A DNA stretch of 64,000 bases from Cheilinus undulatus (taxonomy: Eukaryota; Chordata; Actinopteri; Labriformes; Labridae), in contig NC_054877.1 in NCBI RefSeq assembly GCF_018320785.1, positions 18,396,329 to 18,460,328 of the forward strand, read 5' to 3'. A program made the position numbers and the translations under genes. This document shows positions 60,101 through 64,000 of this stretch, piece by piece; positions within the stretch are counted from its first letter, which is position 1; each line of letters begins with the position of its first letter. Below the pieces are notes generated by a model. The model did no database searches. It saw only the letters and a list, made by a program, of their open reading frames with translations, and was not told where the DNA came from.

Positions 60101-63100
60101 CAGGGGACAGTTTCAGTTGTTTGACATTCCCACCAACAACCTGCAGGGAGATGCAGATGGACAGATACACAGCCAGACTGAAGGACCAACACACACAAGA
60201 GCAGGTCCTGCTGGCAGGATGCTGTCACAGCACTTAAATATTGCCACATTGTACAGAAATTACCTAGTACTGGGTGCTCAGGTACCTTCTTTTTGATGCC
60301 ATGGTATCAAAACAGTTTTTCATGCCATATGGTTTTTGTATGTATCACACCCAGGTTTAAAATTCTTGTATTGTGACACAGGCTTAACTCACTTAACATA
60401 ACTGAAGAAATCTTCTATTTTCACTGCACACACTAACATCCTGCAGTATCAGTAGTACTAATATGGGTCTTCATGATTCTTTAAATATGCCCTGTATTGA
60501 ATTTGCTACTATTAAAATCTTGCACTACATTTTAATAACTAATAATCTCTCTTATTAGCGCTCTGAAGAAGAGGATTCAGGAGTCAAAGAAGTCATGGGT
60601 TCTGGAGAAGGACAAACGTATCCTGGAGGAGCTGAAGAGTCTGCACTGTGATCCACATCCCTTCATCAAAGTGTTCCCCTCTGAGTCCGACTTCAGTCAG
60701 TGGCAGGATTTTGCGATTTTTTTTTCTTTTGGGCTTTCCAAATAGGAAGAGTTTGCGAAATATACAATAGACACCAGTAGAACTTCATAGGAAGAATGAT
60801 AACAAAAGACAGTTGTGTTGATTCTCATGTCTTTCTGCTGTCTTGTTTTTCATCATTCAGCTTTCTGGAAGATTCTCATGCAAGGCCCTCCTGACACACC
60901 ATATGAGAAAGGAGTGTTTGAGCTGTACTGCCAGTTTGGACCTGACTACCCTGTGAAGCCTCCACTTGTGCGCTTTGTCACACCTGTATCCTTCTGAATG
61001 ACTTTTCATTTATTTGATTACGTTTGTTGTGGGTTTTTCATGTTTTTTTTTTTTTTTTACGTGACTACAATTTGTTTGGGGTTTTTGTTTATTTTCCGAT
61101 TCAGTGAAGGAGAATTAGATGCTGAAACACTTTGTGGCACTAACTGATGTTGTTTCCTCCTCACTGGATCTTTGCTTGTGTTGTTCTGACTCTTAGATGT
61201 ACGTCATTTGGACAAAAACGTCTGCTAAATGACATTGTAACATTGTTACATGGATTATTGTTCTATAGTAGTATAGTTTAGTAGTAATGACTGTAACTTC
61301 TGCCAGTGGTTTGGTGTCACAGTTATCACTAATTGGGCATTTCTAATTTCAAAAATGGAAAAAACGGTTTCTTTTTCTACATTTTCACATTTTAACAATC
61401 CCAATTTGATTTGTGATATGGTATACTGTTCAAATACAGCAGAAGATTTTTATTCAGTAAGGCTGGCCACACACATAGGATTTTAAGCCTGATCTGAGGC
61501 AAGACTTTCCTTCCTCAATGATTGTGGGGGCGTATCTCTATTGGACCTTCGTCGCAAATGTCTATTTCAGTAATCCTCGTGTGTGGTGTCAACATGAATG
61601 TTTTACTGCTCCAAATTGTATTGGAGCCTGCCAGACCCCGAATCGTAAATATTAAATGTATTTGATCACATTTTAAGTCAATTCATGTTAATTAAGTCAA
61701 CAAAAGACAGTCGCTGCCTCATGATAATTCTGCATAACAGTACAATTAGGTCAAATCCTAATTCTAAAAAGGAGGACTTACACAAGACCTCTCTTTTCTG
61801 CTCTTTAATACAAAAAAGTTGACAGCAAAGGTGTGAAAATCACACCAAACAGCACCTCACTGAAAATTAACGTCACAGAAGGTAATATTTCCTCCACCAT
61901 ATATACTGGCAGCCTGCAACAAACCTATTTTTCTCAGCTTTTGTGGTTACCTTTGTTGTTTTTGAAAATCGAGCCTTGGTTGCTTGGTAGGTGTCGGCCT
62001 CATGCAGTTATCCTGAGCCTCACCCAGTCTCTGGGGGTCTCAAGGTGCTAGTTTTGTGTCGCTGCCTTTGCAGACGTTTGGATAGATTTAACGTGGAGTT
62101 CATGAAAGAGTTTTTTCAGGCCTGGACACAGTTTACACTTCACCTTTTGTGCAAAAAGTCCAGTAGTGCTCGTAACTCCTCACGTCCAAAGACATCCTTA
62201 TTTGGCATTTCCCTCTCCCTTTCCATCTATCACCTGGATTACTGTTGGCACCCAAAAGGGGCGCTTGTTTTTGTTTGTTTGTTTTGTTTTGTTTTGTTTT
62301 TTGTCTACTCTGCCCCACCATGTTGCAGATAGTTGGAGGATTTATAGTAACCCAAGTAACAAGATTGTTATTTAAAAGTGGCTGTCATGTGACTATTAAG
62401 CTAGCAGCAGGTATGTGTTACGCTACTGTGCTACTGACACCTGTAATGTGATTTCAGTAACATGTTACTTTGTACCAGGTTACACCCAATACTGGTGGTA
62501 AACCACCCTTTCATTAACCCCTACACTTACCTGAGTTTGATGCAAATTTACTGCTCTTACCTTAGATAAAACTCAGCTTTGCTCTTTTGAGTTTTATGTC
62601 TTTAATCTTGAAACTTGAAGGTTTTCCCCCTCATATTTTAACTTGTCTGTCTGCGCCTGGTGCCCTCATTAAATGTTCATTTTTTCACCTAAAATGGTCA
62701 TGATGGGACAAAATGGACACATTGTTGATTAAAGCTTGGTCATTACCTCTGAATTCATGTGTTAGCTCTGAAGCTGTCTTTCTTAACATGAGAACAGCTC
62801 TACCACTGCAATGTCAACAGTGTGGGCCGCATCTGCCACAACATATTTGACCGCAACTACAATGCCCACATCACCATGAGAGAGATCCTTGAAGCAGTAT
62901 ATGGACTGCTCATAGTCCCTGAGCCTGACGATCCTCTGGACAGGTGAGATTGTAGTCATGCTGAGTTCAGTCACTCTTTTAGCTAATGTAGGCTGACAAT
63001 GAAGACGTTTTTTAGAAATATTTTTTAATGTGAATTTTTTGACAGATTTTGATTTCCTTATGTTCCACATATTAGCAGTGTTAGTTTTTTTGTATCCCAC

Positions 63101-64000
63101 ATTTTAGTCTGTCATTTTTTTAGTTTGGTTTAAGAACTCCTGATGCTTGATAATTTTGCACTTGTTTTTAGAAAGCCACACGTTCTTTTTTTCCTTTTCA
63201 AAAGAAGCTATTTTCTGATTTCACCAAGATTGTTTGTTTTCTGTGGTTTAAATTGCCCACTTTTGATTTTATTGCCTTCCTTTAAGCCTTTTGTTATTTG
63301 GATCTTTAAAATGCTCCTTGAATAATTAGAAGTAATTCTGATGAAAAGCTATATCAGACAATTTATCCAAGCTAATGCCTAATCTACAATGCAGAAGTAG
63401 AAATCAAAGGAAAAATAATTGTTCAGCACTTTAACACAAACAATCAGTTGTATTTTACAACATAACATAAAATATTATTACTCAAATACGCTCCTTTTTC
63501 TTATGAAAGCATTCTGGCTGAGGAATTCATGACGAGCCATGAGGTTTATGAACAAGAGGCCAAGAAACATACAGAGGAAGCTGCAGGGATCTCAATGGAT
63601 GACATGGAGAAAGTAAAAAATTTGTAACGGACATTGACATTCCTACATTGATTTCCTTAAGATATTAAATTAACACATTGTCTAACAATGTTTAAATTCT
63701 GTGCTTTATTTAAAGAAAATGGTGGATCCAGTGGCACAGTTCATACCTCAACATCTGATCTGCCCACTCACAAAGAAGATGTTCATTGATCCTGTGAAAA
63801 CTATCTATGGCACCGTGTATGAACGCAAGGCCATCGAGGAACACCTGAGACAGTGAGATCAATCAGTTTTGATTTACATCATCATAGCCTAAAAGAAAAA
63901 GGAAAGTCCATATTTTATGTAAAACCACTGTGGGAGATATTTCACAGATGACTTGCGTTACCCTCCTTGCAGACATCAGTATGAGCCGCTGGCAGGACCG
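50071..64000 (+). CDS. SAM-UBL-UBL-vWA-E2-U-box protein, 24 coding exons seen, 3' end outside window
   Basis: Exons: 50071-50200, 50990-51157, 51345-51482, 52842-52993, 53093-53196, 53278-53467, 55472-55603, 55739-55882, 55997-56132, 56702-56852, 57616-57758, 58162-58273, 58357-58420, 58776-58979, 59088-59233, 59406-59524, 59644-59765, 59892-59989, 60559-60695, 60861-60985, 62798-62943, 63510-63612, 63716-63852, 63973-64000+. Every junction is GT-AG and phase-consistent, giving 1043 residues with no stop. Domains: SAM about 1-65; ubiquitin-like about 100-165 and 185-255; unassigned 256-585; vWA about 586-745; E2 about 825-980; U-box from about 995. It should load ubiquitin on its own E2 cysteine and transfer it with its own U-box, fed by an external E1. 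Two ubiquitin-like folds and the vWA could bind partners. These activities are inference from folds. I do not recognise a gene name. Weakest junctions are the donors at 56853 (GTTTGT) and 60986 (GTATCC). Confidence 0.9.
51345..53467 (+). CDS. E2/U-box gene exons 3-6: two tandem ubiquitin-like domains
   Basis: The first (about 100-165) has TVEDLMLRIGHLE, then GVCLYTVDGMPLSDD and IQNGDTVYSIF, aligning with ubiquitin's DTIENVKAKI, LIFAGKQLED and IQKESTLHLV. The second (about 185-255) has VRCHIMLKGDFEVSVNFAGD then TITSLRLKLANESGIPAHVL and ISEKSTVFFSLS, even closer to ubiquitin, including SGIPAHVLHHR for EGIPPDQQRLI. Neither ends in Gly-Gly, so both are built-in folds rather than conjugatable modifiers. 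Confidence 0.72.
53984..54262. mobile_element. hAT-type MITE, 279 bp
   Basis: It starts CAGTGGTTCTCAACTGG and ends CCATTTGAGAACCACTG. Flanks are CTGTATAT (53976-53983) and TTGTATAT (54263-54270), an 8-bp target duplication with one change. There is no coding capacity. It lies in intron 6 of the E2/U-box gene. Confidence 0.82.
55004..55053 (-). promoter_or_regulatory. ETS and ZNF143/THAP11-like motif pair inside intron 6
   Basis: CCGGAAGTGAC (55004-55014) is a consensus ETS site. TGCTGGAATTTGTAGTC (55037-55053) is close to the inverted ZNF143/THAP11 element (ACTACAATTCCCAGCA), one base short. Such pairs mark housekeeping promoters. The surrounding 54.6-55.1 kb is more CG-rich than the rest of the intron. 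No matching first exon is supported on either strand. Confidence 0.35.
55472..58420 (+). CDS. E2/U-box gene exons 7-13: central region of unknown fold
   Basis: Residues 295-588 include helical-looking stretches (KEQLKKLISHIRKLTG; VVEGLYLLFRELLP; SDMEKLLLSLPPFI) and a cysteine-containing segment DLDVFENSLCCWAYIK. They end in a beta-rich part (DNLGVCLYKDKGSSDSIRV ... FVTTRTPTEAIL) leading straight into the vWA. I do not recognise a domain. Spans are short exons of 64-151 bp. The donor of exon 10 could also be at 56857 (GTATCA), but only 56853 keeps the phase with the acceptor at 57615. Confidence 0.75.
58776..59524 (+). CDS. E2/U-box gene exons 14-16: von Willebrand A domain with complete MIDAS
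   Basis: The strand-1 motif VLIDTSSSM gives D592, S594 and S596 (DxSxS). SGCTLLYDAL gives the MIDAS threonine (T668). MCLTDGND gives the third-loop aspartate (D700). GLVKFDS follows the expected strand pattern, and exon 16 (IPVTTRLLKSDIVVDSILLG) the last strands. All five metal-coordinating positions are present, so the domain should bind a divalent cation and a partner's acidic residue. It is intracellular by context (no signal peptide in the protein). Confidence 0.88.
60559..63612 (+). CDS. E2/U-box gene exons 19-22: ubiquitin-conjugating (E2) domain
   Basis: The domain covers about 825-980: helix 1 KRILEELKSLHCDP, then DFTFWKILMQGPPDTPYEKG, FGPDYPVKPPLVRFVTP, LYHCNVNSVGRICHNIF, ITMREILEAVYGLL, VPEPDDPLD and HEVYEQEAKKHT. 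This is the standard E2 order from end to end. The active-site cysteine is C918 (GRIC). The HPN triad is HCN: proline is replaced by cysteine (C909) while the asparagine (N910), which supports isopeptide formation, is kept. The phase-0 junction at 60985/62798 restores FVTP-LYHCN across a 1.8-kb intron. Confidence 0.88.
61190..61250 (+). repeat. Fragment of a fish SINE-type tail
   Basis: The words CATTTGGACAAAAACGTCTG and CTAAATGACATTGTAAC resemble the shared 3' region of several fish SINE families (usual form TTTGGATAAAAGCGTCTGCT). Only this tail is recognisable. Confidence 0.45.
62264..62302. repeat. (GTTT)n / (GTTTT)n short tandem repeat
   Basis: A mixed run of GTTT and GTTTT units in intron 20 of the E2/U-box gene. 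Confidence 0.85.
63716..64000 (+). CDS. E2/U-box gene exons 23-24: U-box E3 domain, cut by the window edge
   Basis: Residues from about 995 read FIPQHLICPLTKKMFIDPV, then KTIYGTVYERKAIEEHLR, then QHQYEPLAGP at the window end. This is the U-box signature: P.x.x.LCPLT, DPV, G.TYER.xI..HL, and the terminal DPL.G-like turn. It lacks the zinc-binding Cys/His set of a RING, as expected for a U-box. The end of the domain, stop codon and 3' UTR lie beyond 64000. Confidence 0.85.

Noticed and set aside
61440..61640. Segment with CCACACACATAGGATTTTAA resembling a MITE end
   Set aside because: I could not find the opposite terminus or a target duplication.
50071..64000. Idea that SAM-UBL-UBL and vWA-E2-U-box are two adjacent genes
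   Set aside because: Exons 6, 7 and later join in phase with no stop, no in-frame start with a leader is seen at exon 7, and no polyadenylation site with a stop follows exon 6; still testable by transcripts.

Overview
The window is nuclear DNA from a bony fish, most likely a percomorph-type teleost. The evidence is split genes with GT-AG introns, many fish-type DNA transposons (Tc1-like, hAT), a tRNA-derived SINE and microsatellites. There is no operon structure, no CRISPR array and no recognisable rRNA or functional tRNA gene. I joined exons by hand from open frame, splice signals and phase agreement; no search was run.

Layout. (1) 1-9659: no protein gene. It holds a TTAGCT-rich repeat with a 64-bp tandem array, a hAT transposon with a perfect 8-bp target duplication (2772-3844), a local duplication (about 4.5-6.0 kb), and the probable 3' UTR of the next gene. 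(2) 9660-13726, minus strand: a complete 3-exon gene for a secreted 219-aa cysteine-rich protein of the VWC2/VWC2L (brorin) family. (3) About 13.7-14.3 kb: a divergent promoter region with two RFX X-box-like motifs. (4) 16486-46383, plus strand: ccdc24, eight coding exons, 582 aa, with introns crowded by Tc1-like elements, a LINE fragment, a SINE and MITE-like elements. (5) 46.4-48.4 kb: transposon remains. (6) 48.4-64.0 kb, plus strand, running off the window: a gene with at least 24 coding exons. All exon junctions agree in phase, giving at least 1043 aa without a stop.

The last gene is the most notable item. Its predicted protein reads SAM domain, two ubiquitin-like domains, a roughly 330-aa region I do not recognise, a von Willebrand A domain with a complete MIDAS metal site, a ubiquitin-conjugating E2 domain that keeps its active cysteine, and a U-box E3 domain cut by the window edge. 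An E2, an E3 and two ubiquitin-like folds in one chain suggest a self-contained ubiquitin ligase whose vWA and SAM parts bind targets or drive assembly. I cannot attach a gene name to it.

The three genes show no obvious shared pathway. The VWC gene and ccdc24 probably share a divergent promoter. The ubiquitin gene has its own CG-richer first exon with interferon-regulatory-factor-like half sites.
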